Part shown: piece after piece, positions 47,781 to 60,266 of the stretch | Numbering within the stretch: position 1 is the stretch's first letter | How the letters are laid out: each line of letters begins with the position of its first letter | DNA from: Candidatus Altimarinota bacterium | GTDB lineage: Bacteria > Patescibacteriota > Gracilibacteria > BD1-5 > UBA2023 | Assembly (NCBI GenBank): GCA_023230505.1 | Contig: JALNXF010000005.1 | Coordinates: 48,338 to 112,337 of the forward strand | Reading direction: 5' to 3' | DNA length: 64,000 nucleotides | Notes under the pieces: generated by a model | Databases searched by the model: none | Seen by the model: only the letters and a program-made list of their open reading frames with translations | Told to the model about the DNA's origin: nothing | Position numbers and translations under genes: made by a program

Positions 47781-49022
47781 TTACTTTTTATAAATTGGAA
47801 ATTTTATGCATAACTCTTTTATCTTTTGTTTAAGTGAAGCCAATTTGACTTCATTGTCTTTATTTGAAATTGCTTCAAAAATAAGTGAGACTATAATTTT
47901 CATTTCATTTTCCTTCATTCATCTTGTAGTAATTGCTGCGGTTCAGACTCTTATTCCGGATGGATCTAAGGGTTTTCTTGGGTCGTATGGAATCATATTT
48001 TTATTTACACTTATTCAAATTTTTTCTAGAGTAATTTCGACTTCTTTTCAAGTAACTCCAAAACTTCCAAAAACATCAACTAACATTAAATGATTATCTG
48101 TTCCACCTGAAACTATTCTAAATCCGACTTCCTGTAGGGATTTTGCTAAAACTCTTGCGTTGTCTACAACCTGTCTAGAATATGTTTTGAAATTATCCTC
48201 AAGTGCCTCTTTAAAAGCTACGGCTTTTGCAGCAATAAGGTTTTCGTGGGGTCATCACTGAACTCATGGAAAAACAGCCCTAGCGAGTGCTGGTCAAAAT
48301 TGTTCTTTTGACATAATAATTGCTCCTCTTGGTCACCTTAATGTCTTGTGTGTCGTAGTTGTAACTATATCACAATATGGGATTGGATTTTCTAAAACTT
48401 TACCGGCGATAAGTCCGGCAATATGCGATATATCCGCCATTAATACAGCTCACACTTTATCGGCAATCTTGCGAAATCTTGCCCAATCTAAGTCGCGAGA
48501 GTAAGCACTAAATCCTGCAATAATCATTTTTGGTTTATTTTCAGTGGCAAGTCTTTCTACTTCGTCCATATTTATAAGTTCTGTATCTTTATCGATAGAA
48601 TAACCGATAATATTATATAAAAGTCAGCTAAAATTAAGTGGGTGTCCATGACTTAAATGTCATCACTGGTCTAAATTAAGTCCAAGCACTGTATCTCCCG
48701 GTTTTAAAACAGTAATATATACAGCTAAATTAGCTGGTGAACCAGACAGTGGTTGTACATTTACATACTGCGCTCCAAATAATTTTTTTGCTCTTTCTAT
48801 GGCTAAATTCTCTATTTTATCAATATTTGTTTGTCCAGCATAATATCTTTTACCTGGATATCCTTCACTATATTTATTAGTCAAAATACTACCAGAAGCT
48901 TCCATTACGGCCTCACTAACATAATTTTCTGAGGCTATTAGTTCTATTTCATATTCTTGGCGATTTTGTTCATCTTCTATATATCAATAAAGCTCTTTAT
49001 CTTCCTTTTCTAAATAAGTCAT
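47781..49022 (-). CDS. glyA: Serine hydroxymethyltransferase
   Basis: PLP enzyme interconverting serine and glycine and making methylene-THF; 413 aa, normal. The PLP-lysine segment is [14 protein letters not shown], the N-terminal active-site block is [13 protein letters not shown] followed by [11 protein letters not shown], and [15 protein letters not shown] is typical. It supplies the one-carbon donor for ThyX and glycine for a cell that also uses UGA as a glycine codon. Confidence 0.95.
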
Positions 49023-49043
49023 AATTTAAAATTTAAGAAATAA

Positions 49044-50414
49044 TTATTTTGTTTTAGTTTCAGTCGTAGTTCAAGTAAGACTGGTTCAAGAAGAAGTAAT
49101 ATCTCAAAGTTTTTTCGCTTCTTCTTCTTTTTTTAGATTATTATAAAAATCAATGGTAGTCTTAATATTTTTAGTTTCAAGCAATTTAGACATTATTTTT
49201 TTCGCTTCGTCTAGTTGTCTATCAAAATTTTTCTCATAATCTTCTTTTATAAATTTTACTTCTATATCTGGATTTATCCCTATTCAATCAATTCAATGAT
49301 CTAATGGAGTAAACCATTTTGCAATTGTAATTTTCATCTCTGACCCGTCAGATAATATAAATGGTTCTTGAACAGATCATTTACCATAAGTTTTTTCTCA
49401 GACAATAAGTGCTATATTATAATCTTTTAAAGCTCCTGCTGTAATTTCAGATGCTGACGCTGAATTTCCATTTACAAGTATTATAATTGGTATTTTTTTA
49501 TTTGCATTTCCATAAGAAAAATAAGATTTATTATTAAGTGGATTTTTTTCTTTTGTAGTTACTAAAACCTTGTCTTTTTCTACAAAATTTGATAAAATTG
49601 AAACTGCAGTTTCAAGATATCCTCCTCCATTATCTCTTAAATCAATAATTAATGAATTTATATTTTTTGATTGTAATTCACTTAATGCTGTCTTAAATTC
49701 ATCTCAAGTTTTTTCTCAAAAAATAGATAACATTACATATCAAATATTTTTATCCAACACCTTTGAATCTACAGAAGGAATATTAATTTTTTTTCTTATT
49801 ACTTCTTTTTTTATAATTTCTTTTTCACCTGGTCTGATAATATCAAGCGAAACTATGGTTCATGCAGGTCATTTAATTTTATTTACAGCGTCAAATAGAC
49901 TAAGATTTTTTAATTCAATGTCATTTGCTTTAATAATTATATCTCCAGATAAAATTCAGGCTTCTTTAGCTGGGGCTCAGGCTATTAATCTTTCTACAAT
50001 TACTCAGAAATCACTTTTTTGGATTACAGCTCAGATTCATTCAAAATCTCAACTTAGAGTTTCATTAAATTTTTTTGTTTCATCAAGATTAAAATATTCC
50101 GAGTGTTTATCACCAAGAGATGTTACTAATCATTTAATCATTCAAGAAATTAAATCAGATTTTGGAGTATTAGAAAAAGAATAATAATTTTTTGAAATTA
50201 TATCGTAAGCTTCGTTTAATAATTCTGGTTTAATTCAATTTTCTTTTAATATTTGAGTAAATCAAGAATCAACTTGAACTTTATCATTTTTTTCTAAATA
50301 AGTGTGTAGAATATAATTAAAATATTCTCCTTTTCCTGATATAAATCAGCATAAAAAAGAAAATAAAATTAAAAAAATAACAATTGCAAATTGTTTAGTA
50401 AAAGTTTTTGTCAT
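49044..50414 (-). CDS. C-terminal processing peptidase (S41, CtpA-like)
   Basis: A 456-aa exported serine protease: N-terminal TM/signal helix (about 6-26, QFAIVIFLILFSFL), a PDZ domain (SGDIIIKANDIELKNLS), and the S41 catalytic domain. The nucleophile Ser is in NGNSASASEITAGALKD and the Lys in KTYGKGSVQE. The C-terminal tail is Thr/Ser-rich. Such enzymes trim secreted or membrane proteins. It lies 21 bases upstream of glyA on the same strand. Confidence 0.92.
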
Positions 50415-50748
50415 TAATTATTTTTTGTAAAAAAGTAAATTATTTTTTTAAACAAGTTTATAATATCTTTTTTAATTAAAAAAACAAGTCAATTAAAAAT
50501 AAAAATAGTTAATAAAAAAATGTTAAAAACTAAATTTTATTCATTTATTTAAAAGAACACTTTAAAATTTTAAAAATATAAAATGTTAATAAAAAATTAA
50601 AAAAATACTGATATTTACTTAATAGATAAATTATTAAAAGTAATTAATACTACTACTATTTTAATATAAATATATATAATTATAAAAAAGAATTGTAAAA
50701 AATTAAAATTTATGTTATATTATATAAAATAATATTTAAAAACAACTT
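50415..50748. other. AT-rich intergenic region
   Basis: 334 bases of nearly pure A/T between two divergent transcription units. Many TATA-like boxes exist but none can be singled out; no ORF or stable hairpin is seen. Confidence 0.5.
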
Positions 50749-51063
50749 ATGTTTATTTGAAATATATTTAAAGAATATAAAGAAAGAGAATATAGATTAA
50801 TTTTAGTTAAAGATTTAATTTTGAGTTTAAATATAGATTCAAGACAAAAAAATCTTTATATAGAATCTTTAAATATATTAGATAATGAGAGTTTAGATAG
50901 ATTTTATAATAAATTAACTTGAGTTATTGATATAATTGAGGAAAATGAAAATAATTTATCTTTTTCTAAAACAATAGAAAATAATAATTCTATTAAAAAA
51001 CAAGAACAAATACAAAAAAAAGAAGAAATAAATTCTTTTAATTTTTTATTAGATAATATATAA
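50749..51063 (+). CDS. Uncharacterised small protein (104 aa), AT-rich cluster
   Basis: An acidic/lysine-rich, helix-forming 104-aa protein (MFIGNIFKEYKEREYRLILV start) with a coiled-coil-like KKQEQIQKKEEI segment near the end. It contains two UGA glycines. It is the first of four consecutive plus-strand genes of extreme AT content (50749-53910). No family is recognised. Confidence 0.6.
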
Positions 51064-51066
51064 AAT

Positions 51067-51297
51067 ATGACACAATTTGAAACTAAAAAAATTGAAAATC
51101 AAGAAAATTATGAAATTTCACAAGATAAATTAAAAGTATGAGAATTTTCAAAAAATTTAAATTCTAGTAATTTATGAATAATTACAGCTACTTTAAATAC
51201 TTTACCAAAAATGGCAGACTATAATTTAGAAAAAGATGAAATTTTATGAAATACACTTCAAAATACAACTAAATTAAAAACAAGTTTTCAAGTTTAA
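51067..51297 (+). CDS. Uncharacterised small protein (76 aa), AT-rich cluster
   Basis: A 76-aa polar ORF (MTQFETKKIENQENYEIS start) with a central LGIITATLNTLPKMAD stretch. It follows the previous gene by 3 bases. No recognisable domain. Confidence 0.55.
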
Positions 51298-51358
51298 TTT
51301 GATTAAAATTAATTTTTTTATAAAATAAACGAATAATTAAATTATTTAGATATTTTAT

Positions 51359-52690
51359 ATGAATACTTTCAAAGTTATATGTGCCAAAAATAATCAAAAA
51401 GTTGATTTAATTGTACAATATAATTCTATTGACGAAGCTAAAGAACATTTACATAAACAAGGATATTCAATAATTGATATTCAAGAAGTTTCTGAAAATT
51501 TAGATAATTCAGGAATTTTTTATTTTGAAGCTATAATAAATTCAGAGAAAAAATCATGAAAAATTAAATCAAATGATATTTTTAAGGCTTATTTAAAATT
51601 AGTAGATGATCTTCATTATAATATAATTTATATTTATGACCAAAAGGATTTAGAAGAAAATGAAAAAATTATAATTACACAAAAAGTAAAAGAGACTTAT
51701 AAAATATATAAATGAAGCCAAAAATCTAAAATAGAAACAAAGAAAAATTCAGAAAAATCTAAAATAGAAACAAAAACGAGTGATATTTCAGATATAGTTT
51801 TAAAAGAATTAAATTATTATTATAATTTAATTGATAATATAATTGAAAAAATTGATTATATATTTACAACTTATTCTTCTTATATAGATCCAGTTAAAAA
51901 AGAAAAATTAGGGCAAATTTATACAGCACTAAAACAAGTTAAAAATATTACAAATATATCAAAATTAAAAAGTATTTGAGAGTTATCTTTAATTAAAATA
52001 TGAGAATTTGAAAAAGATTTAATTATAAATAATTCAACTTTAATAAAAAAAGATATTTTAAAAAATACAAATAAGTTATTAAAAAGTTTTTGATCTAAGG
52101 AATATATTCAAGTATCAGAAGAAAATTATTCAAAAATAATAACTGATATTTTAAAGGGTTTTTTTAAAGAAAAATTTATTCAAAAAAATAATGAAAAAGT
52201 TGTTAAAATAGACAAAAATTCATATGCATATTTAAAAATAATTAAAGAATTAAATACTTATAGAGATAAATTAAGAGAAATACAATTAAAAAAATTAAAA
52301 GCAGCAGTTTTATTTGATAAAGAAAAATCAAAAAGACTTACTATAAAAGAAAAATTAGTTAAACAAAATATTTCATTATCTAAAAATAGATTAACAAATA
52401 ATAATTTTTCTTATACAAAAATTGTAAAATGATTTAGTTACTATAATAAATTAATTCTATTTTTAATTCAAAAAACATCTGATTTATTTATCTATTCAAT
52501 ATTTATCTATTCAATATTTTTTATTTTTATTAAATATGCAAATATTGGTTTAAATTACAATTTCTTATATATTATTGTTTTATTTTCTTGACTAGGATTT
52601 ATTTTGAAAATTTCAAAAAATCTTTATTTTTTATCATTTGGAAGCCTTTTATATATCTTATTTTTTATATATTTAAGTATTAATTTTTAA
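51359..52690 (+). CDS. Uncharacterised protein with C-terminal membrane helices (443 aa)
   Basis: The first 50 residues (YNSIDEAKEHLHKQGYSIID) look like the small alpha/beta N-terminal module often preceding type II/IV pilus platform proteins, but the rest does not match. The middle is a lysine-rich helical region with a duplicated SKIETKxxSEKSKIETK stretch. The last 80 residues contain three or four TM helices (about 365-440). No catalytic motif is visible. Confidence 0.6.
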
Positions 52691-52701
52691 GAAAAACTAA
52701 A

Positions 52702-53910
52702 ATGTATATATTTTTTCTTTTTATTAATTTATTAATTTCAACCATTTTTTATATTTTTTGAAGTTATATAGAAAGTGTTGTTTTTTTTATAATTTGAATT
52801 GTTTTATTTGTTTATTTTAGTCCATTTCGTGTATCTAAGACAAAAAATAAATCAAAAACATCAAACTTATTTGAAAAATTTAATATTAATAAAAATTTTT
52901 TCTTAAAAGTAATTATTCCAAATATTCAAAAATCAACTTATGTTATAGCTTTTCTATTTTTCTATCTTTCCTTATATTGAATTTCATATAGTTTTAGTTG
53001 AGATCTATTTTCTATATTTACCTTAGTTATATCATTTTTTCTAATAGTTTTATTTTTCTATCTCTTAAAACAAAATAATAAAATAATATTTTTGATTTTT
53101 AGATCTAATTTTATCGTCTATAGTCTCCTATATTTAATTTTTTATATTTACTATTTTTTTGTATGAAATGAAATAAATTATATTTTTGTTATAAATAGTT
53201 TTTTATCAATTTTTTGAATTATCTGCCTTTTAATTTATGATAAAAATTACCTATTTTTTAGAAGAAATTTATTATATATTTATTCACTTTTTTATTTATT
53301 TATCTTTATTTTATTTTATTTAAGCTATTTATTTAAAATAGAATTTTATATTTTATTTATTTATTTATGAATGATTTTAGCTATTATTTATTTTGAATAC
53401 TTACCTAAAATTAAAGAATTTAAAATTTTTGATTATACCTCAAAATATTTCTCAATAATTTTAAATTATTTTGTTATAGTTTATTCAATGTATTTACTTT
53501 TCAATTTAAATAGCATTTCTGAAATAATTTTAATACTTCTAATTGGAATTTTATTTAATATTTATATCCACTTTAAATTTGAAAATTATTTATCTTTTTC
53601 TTTTGTTATAGTCACTTTAATTCTTTTTTATATTAAATTTTTTGTATGACTTCAAATAAATGACTTTATTTCTTATATAATATTTATATTTTCTCTACCT
53701 TCTTTGTTTATTGCTTATACATATCTTGTAAAGATAAAATTTATAAATGATAATTATTTTATACATTATTCATGATTACTTTTTAGCCTAGCAGCGATAC
53801 TTTTCTATCTTTTTAAATTTGGTGATTTTGATATACTTCATATTTCAATATTATTTTTGATAGAATCAATGCTATTTTTATCAAGTTTTGTAAAATTAAA
53901 AAAATGATAG
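52702..53910 (+). CDS. Polytopic membrane protein (402 aa)
   Basis: An almost wholly hydrophobic protein with roughly 11-13 predicted TM helices, very rich in Phe, Ile, Leu and Tyr, as expected from an AT-biased membrane gene. No transporter signature is seen. The stop overlaps the start of the comF-like gene by 7 bases. Unknown function; it could be a membrane partner of the preceding protein. Confidence 0.65.
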
Positions 53911-54539
53911 AAAAAATTATTAATTACCTTGAAACTATTTTCTTTTTAGAAAATTGACAAGATAATAATCTCAAAGAAATTTATCTAGATAAAACATCTC
54001 ATTATACTAGAGAATTGCCAAATTTTCAACTTGATAAAGTTTTAGTAAGTCTAGATTATGAAAAAAATATAAAAAACTTTTTAAAAAAATACAAATTTAG
54101 TTATAATAAATCATTATATAAAAAAATAAGTCTTTATTTTAAAGAATTTGGACAAGAATTTACCAAAGATTTAAATAAGGAAAATGTGATTGTTTGTGGC
54201 GTTCCACTACATTTTACAAATTATATAAAAAGATGATATAATCAGACTTATTTACTTGCAAAGGATTTTGCTAAAGAATTTAGTTTTGAATTTGAAGTAT
54301 TACTTTATAAGAGTAAATATACAAAATCACAATCCAGATTACCCAAAAAAGAAAGATTAAAAAATTTAGAAAATGCTTTTAAAATAAAGAAAAAATATAA
54401 AAACAAATTAGGCTGAAAAACAATAATTCTAATTGATGATATAATTTCAACCGGCACCACTGCCAACGAAATTACAAAAGTCCTAAAAGAAAATTGAGCA
54501 AAAGAAGTAATCTGATTGTTTCTCGCAACAGGAAGTTAG
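53904..54539 (+). CDS. ComF-family phosphoribosyltransferase-like protein
   Basis: A 211-aa protein. The C-terminus has the PRPP-binding motif IILIDDIISTGTTANEI, and FTNYIKRGYNQTYLLAKDFA with SRLPKKERLKNLENAF matches the ComF/GntX core. The usual N-terminal four-cysteine zinc ribbon of ComF is missing. ComF proteins support DNA uptake in competent bacteria; a role with type IV pilin-like genes here is possible but inferred. Confidence 0.82.
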
Positions 54540-54545
54540 TCCGCT

Positions 54546-54576
54546 TGTCATTTCGAGCGAAATCGAGAAATCTATT
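54546..54576. repeat. Dispersed palindromic repeat, copy 3
   Basis: TGTCATTTCGAGCGAAATCG followed by AGAAATCTATT, containing the imperfect palindrome TTTCGAGCGAAATCGAGAAA. It lies between comF-like and uvrA. Confidence 0.65.
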
Positions 54577-54602
54577 TACTATTTATAAAACAAACTAAAT
54601 AT

Positions 54603-57452
54603 ATGTCAGAATTTTTAGAGGTAAATTGAGCTTCGACTCATAATTTGAAAAATATTTCGGTAAAAATACCAAAGAATAAGTTGGTTGTTATTACTGGTGT
54701 TTCTGGGTCGGGTAAGTCGAGTTTGGCCTTTGATACGATTTATGCAGAGGGTCAGAGAAGGTATTTGGAGAGTCTTTCAACTTATGCTCGTATGATTATT
54801 TCGGGGATTTCAGAAGAAACAAGGGTCGATGAAATAAAATGACTTTCTCCAACAATTAGTATTAATCAAAAAACCGTTTCAAGTAATCCGAGATCCACAG
54901 TTGGGACAATAACTGAAATTTATGATTTTTATAGATTACTATATCTTCATATTGGTGTCCAAAAATGTCCAAATCACCCTGAAATTATCTTAAAAAAGGA
55001 TATATTAAATGATATAATAAATCATATTCTCGAATTTAAAAATCAAGATAAATTTCTTATATTGGCTCAAATTTCAAAAAATCTAAATTCTTTTGATGAA
55101 ATAAAAAAAGAGGTTTTAGATTTGGGATTTATAAGATTTATGGTGGAAGATGAAATTTATTCTATTTGAGATGAAATTACTAAAAAATTAAAAAAAGATT
55201 CAAAAATATACATTGTAATTGATAGACTCGTTATGGTGGATGGTTTAAAAAATAATGAAAATCTATTAAAAAGAATTAAAGATTCACTTCTTATTGCCTA
55301 CAAAAATTGAGCAAATATATTACAAATTTATAATTTAGAAAATAAAAAAATAGAAACTTTTTCAGCAGATGCTCTATGTCCAATTTGTCATTATCACTTA
55401 GCAGATTTGTCTATTTCAAACTTTTCTTTTAATTCTCATTTATGAGCTTGTCCTTCTTGTCATTGACTTTGAATTAAGCCAGTTTTTCTAGAAGAAAATA
55501 TCATTAATGAAAGATTAAGTATTAATGAATGAGCTATTCTACCATGGAACCAACATAAATATTACACTGAAATTTTAAATTCGCTATGTAAAAAACATAA
55601 AATAAATTGCAATAAACCATATCATTCTTTAACAAAGGAAGAAAAAAATTTAATTTTAAATTGAAGTTCAGAAACTCTTGAGGTATCTTTTGCTTTTGAT
55701 TATTGAGATGATAAAACTTTTAAAACAAAATATGAATGAGTAATTCCTAATTTAATCAGAAAATATAGAGAATCTGATAATATTAGTGAGACTTCTTTAA
55801 AAAAAATAAATCAATATATTACGGAAATGGAATGTGATGAATGTGATTGATATAGACTTAAAAAGGAATATTTAAATATTTTTGTTTGAGGTAAAAATAT
55901 TTGAGAATTGACGAATTTAAGTGTTGCAAAAAGTATTGATTATTTTAAAAAATTAAAATTAAACGAAACAGAAAAAATAATATCTAAAAATATTTTCAAA
56001 AATATTTGTGAAAGATTAGAATTTCTCTGAGGAGTTTGACTTGATTATATAACAATTTCACGCAGAGCTAATACTCTTTCTGGTTGAGAATCCCAAAGAA
56101 TTAGACTTGCAACTCAGATTTGAACAAAGCTTGAGGGAATAATTTATGTCTTAGATGAGCCATCTATTGGTCTTCATTCCAGAGATAATAATATGTTAAT
56201 TAAAAATTTAAAAAAATTAGCATCACTTTGAAATACTGTGATTGTTGTAGAGCATGATGAGGATATAATGAGAGAATCAGATTATATTATAGATATTTGA
56301 CCACGTGCTGGAATTCATGGTTGAGAAATAGTTTTCGAGGGAAAATTTGATGAAATTCTAAAAGATAAAAATAGTGATACAGGAGCTTATTTATCTAATA
56401 AAAAAATCGTAAAACTAGAAAAAAAACCAAGAAAAATACAAGGATTTATTGAGATAATAGGTGCTAAAGAAAATAATTTAAAAAATATAGATGTTAAAAT
56501 TCCACTTTGATTACTTACTGTAGTAACCTGAGTTTCTGGGTCCTGAAAATCGAGTCTTGCTCTAGATATTTTGTCAAATTATCTATTAAATTCATTTCTT
56601 AGATCTAGTCGTAGTGTCTGAAAAGTAAAAGAAATAAAATGAATTGAATTGCTTGATAAGGTAATAATTATAGACCAATCTCCAATTTGAAAAACTCCTC
56701 ATTCAAATGTGGCTACTTATACAGGAGTTTTTACTCATATTAGAGATGTTTTTGCACTTACTCAAGATGCTCAAAAAAGATGATTTTGAATTTGAAGATT
56801 TAGTTTTAATACAAAATGATGAAGATGTGAGGTTTGTGAGTGAAGTTGAGTGAAAAAAATAGAAATGCATTTTCTTCCAGATGTGTATGTAGAATGTGAA
56901 AAATGTCTCGGAACTAGGTATAATACTGAAACTCTTGAAGTAAGATATAAATGAAAAAATATTGCTGAAGTTTTAGCTATGGATATTGAAGAATCTTTGG
57001 ATTTTTTCTCTGCTCACCCAAAAATAGCTAAAATTTTAAATGTATTAAATGATGTTTGACTTTGATATATTAAACTTTGACAGTCTGCCCCAACCTTATC
57101 TTGATGAGAATCTCAAAGAATTAAACTTGCTTTTGATCTTGCAAAAAGATCTACAACAAAGACTATTTATATTTTAGATGAGCCAACAACCGGACTTCAT
57201 TTTTCTGATATTCAAAAACTTTTAAATATTTTAGACAATTTAGTGGACAAATGAAATACTGTTTTAGTTATTGAACACAATCTTGATTTGATAGCAAATA
57301 GTGATTATATTATTGATATCTGACCCGAAGGATGAGATAAATGAGGAGAACTTATTTTTTCTTGAAAGGTATCGGATATTCTAAAAGTTGAAAAATCACA
57401 CACCGGACAAGCACTTAAGACTTATTTTAAAAATAAGAATATTAAATGTTAA
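54603..57452 (+). CDS. uvrA: Excinuclease ABC subunit UvrA
   Basis: DNA-damage sensor of nucleotide excision repair; 949 aa, full length. Both ABC ATPase modules are present: Walker [10 protein letters not shown] at 32-40 and again near 641 ([12 protein letters not shown]), with signatures [12 protein letters not shown] and [12 protein letters not shown]. The first zinc module (CPIC...CPSC, about 260-290) and the essential CEVCEGSG...CEKCLGTRY module are intact. UGA encodes some glycines in these motifs. It overlaps murB by 7 bases. Confidence 0.97.
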
Positions 57453-58309
57453 ATTATTTAGAACAAAATAAAGATATCACAAACTTCTCTGGTTACAAAA
57501 CAAAAGCCATAGCTAAATATTTTTTTGAGCTAAAAGAAGAGGCTGATTTGGAAAAGCTTTGAGAAATTATAAAATTCTCCGAAGAAAATGAACTCAAAAT
57601 TCTATTTTTATGAGGGTGAACAAATATTTTATTTGCTTTTGATGTATTTGAAGGGATTATTATAAAAAATAATTTTAAAGGATTTGAAATAAAAGATTGA
57701 ATTTTAGAGGTGAATTCTGGAGAAAGCGTTGTTTATTTGGCTTCAAAATTAGAGAAAGATTATGGAAATTTAAATTTAAAACCATGGAGCTCACTTCCTG
57801 GGACGGTTGGTTGAGCTGTGGCCTGAAATGCAGGATGTTTTTGACTTGAGGTAAAAGATATTTTCTTAGAAGCTAGCTTATATAGTTTTGATGAAAATAT
57901 GATTTTTGTTGTTGATAGTGGCTTTATGCAGTTTTGATACAGAACTTCATTTCTAAAAAATAATAGAAAATATTTTTTGGTTTCAGTAAAATTTGATATT
58001 TCAAAAAATGTAGACCATTTTTTTACAGAGGATTTTAGGCTTAAAAACCAACCAAAATGATTTAGCTGTGGATCCGTTTTTGGAAATCCAAGTGGTGATT
58101 TTGCCTGAAGAATTCTAGATAAGGAATGTAATCTCAATTGAACAAGGCGTTGATGAGCCAAAATTTCAGATCTTCACTCAAATATTATTACAACTGATGG
58201 AACCGCAACATATCAAGATGTACTTTATTTAATAAATTTAGCAAAAAAAATGACTTTTGAAAAAATTTGAGTAGAATTAAAAGAAGAGATTAATATTTTA
58301 TCAAATTAA
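57446..58309 (+). CDS. murB: UDP-N-acetylenolpyruvoylglucosamine reductase MurB
   Basis: FAD enzyme making UDP-MurNAc for peptidoglycan; 287 aa, like type IIb MurB. FAD-binding segments LGGGTNILFAF and LPGTVGGAVAGNAG, the YRTSFLK element and the catalytic SCGSVFGNPSG serine region are visible. Start ATG overlaps the uvrA end. Its presence implies the cell makes peptidoglycan, at least in part. Confidence 0.94.
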
Positions 58310-58329
58310 ATTAAATCTTAAAATAAAAA

Positions 58330-59319
58330 ATGTCAGAACTCGAAAGTTTATATCTTTATATTGATGATAAAATTGAAGCTTCATCAAATATTGCAATAAT
58401 TACTCATATTTCCCCAGATGGAGACACTCTTGGTTCAGCCACTGCGCTTTATGAGGTAATTATGACTAATTTTAAAAACAAAAAAATAGATATTATAAAT
58501 AAAGAAAAAGCTTCTTTGTTTTCTTTTTTGCCAAATTTTGAAAAAATTACTCCGGATTTTGATATTAATAAATATGATTTAGTTTTTACTATTGATATTG
58601 CAAGTTTGAAACTGGCTTGATTTTGAGAAAACAAGAAATTTATTTTTAAAGATGTAGAGCTAATAAATATAGATCATCATATTTCAAATCAGTTTTACTG
58701 AGATATAAATTTAGTTGATTCTTCTACTCCAGCAGCATCTGTTGTACTTTATGATTTTTTTAAAAATAGAGGTTATATTATAAACTCAAGAGCTGCAACT
58801 TGTCTTTTAACTTGAATTTACACTGATACTTGAGCTTTCGTATATTCAAATGCAAATCAACACTCTTTTAAGGTTACGGCTAATTTAATAGAAAAATGAT
58901 GAGATATTGAAATTATTGATAGAGAATTTTTTTCAAGTTTAAATTTTAAATTTTTACAACTTTATTCTGTTATTTTAGAAAGACTTACCATAAAAGATAA
59001 CTATGGAATAAGTTATATGAAAAACGAAGATTTAGAAAAAATTTGATGTAATGAAGAATTTAATTGATGACTTATTTCACCAAAATTAAATCATCTTTCA
59101 GGCGTTGATTATATAATTTTTTTATATGAAAAAGGAGATAAAGTAAAATGATCACTTCGCACTAACAAAAATAATTTTGATTTAACAAAAATTGCTGCAA
59201 AATTCTGATGATGATGACATTGCAAGGCCTCAGGATTTATGATTGATGGAAATTTATGTATTGAAAATAATAAAATTTTTATTAAAAAACCAGACTGAGA
59301 ATTAATATATTTTACTTAA
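58330..59319 (+). CDS. DHH-family phosphoesterase (NrnA-like)
   Basis: A 329-aa DHH/DHHA1 protein. Metal-binding motifs are HISPDGDTLGSA, FTIDIASL, NIDHHISN and the DHHA1 end GGGGHCKASGF. Family members degrade nano-RNA, pAp or cyclic dinucleotides. It follows murB by 20 bases and precedes the pseudouridine synthase by 9, so the three are likely co-transcribed. Confidence 0.92.
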
Positions 59320-59328
59320 AATTAAACT

Positions 59329-60042
59329 ATGACAACCATAAGATTACAGAAATATTTAAGCCAAGCTTGAATTTGCTCTCGCAGAAAAGCGGAAGAATAT
59401 ATTGAAGCCTGACTTGTTTTTGTAAATGGCAAAAAGGCTAAAATTGGACAAAGTGTAGATGAAAATGTAGATAAAATCACACTAAAAGATGAAGAAATAA
59501 AACTAATTCAAACCAATGTTTATTACAAATTAAACAAGCCTTATTGAATAATTACAACTTGTCGTCAAGATTGAGAAACGGGTATCCTAGATATTGTAAA
59601 TATTCCAGAAAGAGTTTTTCCAATTGGTAGGCTTGATAAAAATACCACAGGACTAATTCTTCTCACAAACGACTGAAGACTGAGTAATTATTTAATTCAT
59701 CCAAGATATGAGCATGAAAAAGAATATATTGTAGAAGTTTATGGGAAAATATGAGATGAAGAGCTTGAAAAAATGTCCGAGTGAGTTTATATTCTCTGAA
59801 AAAAAACAAAAGAAGCAGAAGTTAGACGTATTAATTCTTGAACTTTTTCAATAATTCTAAAAGAATGAAGAAATAGGCAAATTAGAAGAATGGTAGAAAA
59901 AGTATGACATGAAGTAAAGAAACTAAAACGCGTTAGAATAGAGAATATCTTGCTTGGAGATTTGTCTGAATGAGAATATACAAAATTATCTCCAAAAGAA
60001 CTAATTTCCCTATCAAAAAGACTTAAAATAGACCTAAGTTAA
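59329..60042 (+). CDS. RsuA/RluB-family pseudouridine synthase
   Basis: A 237-aa rRNA pseudouridine synthase. The N-terminal S4 RNA-binding domain starts IRLQKYLSQAGICSRRKAEE. The catalytic motif is GRLDKNTTGLILLTNDG with the nucleophilic Asp, and EGRNRQIRRMVE is the conserved C-terminal element. About 12 of its 19 glycines are UGA, a useful contrast with the next gene cluster. Target position in rRNA cannot be told. Confidence 0.93.
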
Positions 60043-60144
60043 ACAAAAAATTTGACAATATCAAAAAAACCGTTAAGTTATTTGTGCAGATAGTAGTTTT
60101 TATTATACTTATACCAAACAAAAACAAAGAAATAGGGGGAAATT

Positions 60145-60264
60145 ATGAAAGAGGAAAATAAAGAATTAAATTCTAATTCAGAAGGCCTTCCGCTTTATAT
60201 TCCTGCTATATTGTTGGCATTTTTCTTGATTACAATTTTCATCTTTTTTCCTACAGGAGGATAA
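60145..60264 (+). CDS. Tiny membrane protein (39 aa), UGA-free cluster
   Basis: MKEENKELNSNSEGLP then a single hydrophobic helix (about 19-35), ending PTGG. It is preceded by a strong Shine-Dalgarno (AGGGGGAAATT before ATG). All three glycines are GGN and the stop is TAA. It is the first of four tandem small ORFs. Function unknown; topology suggests a single-span membrane peptide. Confidence 0.65.
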   Translation: MKEENKELNSNSEGLPLYIPAILLAFFLITIFIFFPTGG

Positions 60265-60266
60265 TC

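Noticed and set aside
49570..50184. Long plus-strand frame of about 204 codons
   Set aside because: It is antisense to the C-terminal processing protease, whose PDZ and catalytic motifs are intact on the minus strand.
60052..60110. Promoter for the UGA-free cluster from TTGACA at 60052
   Set aside because: No good -10 box is found at 15-18 bases, so it is not listed as a feature.
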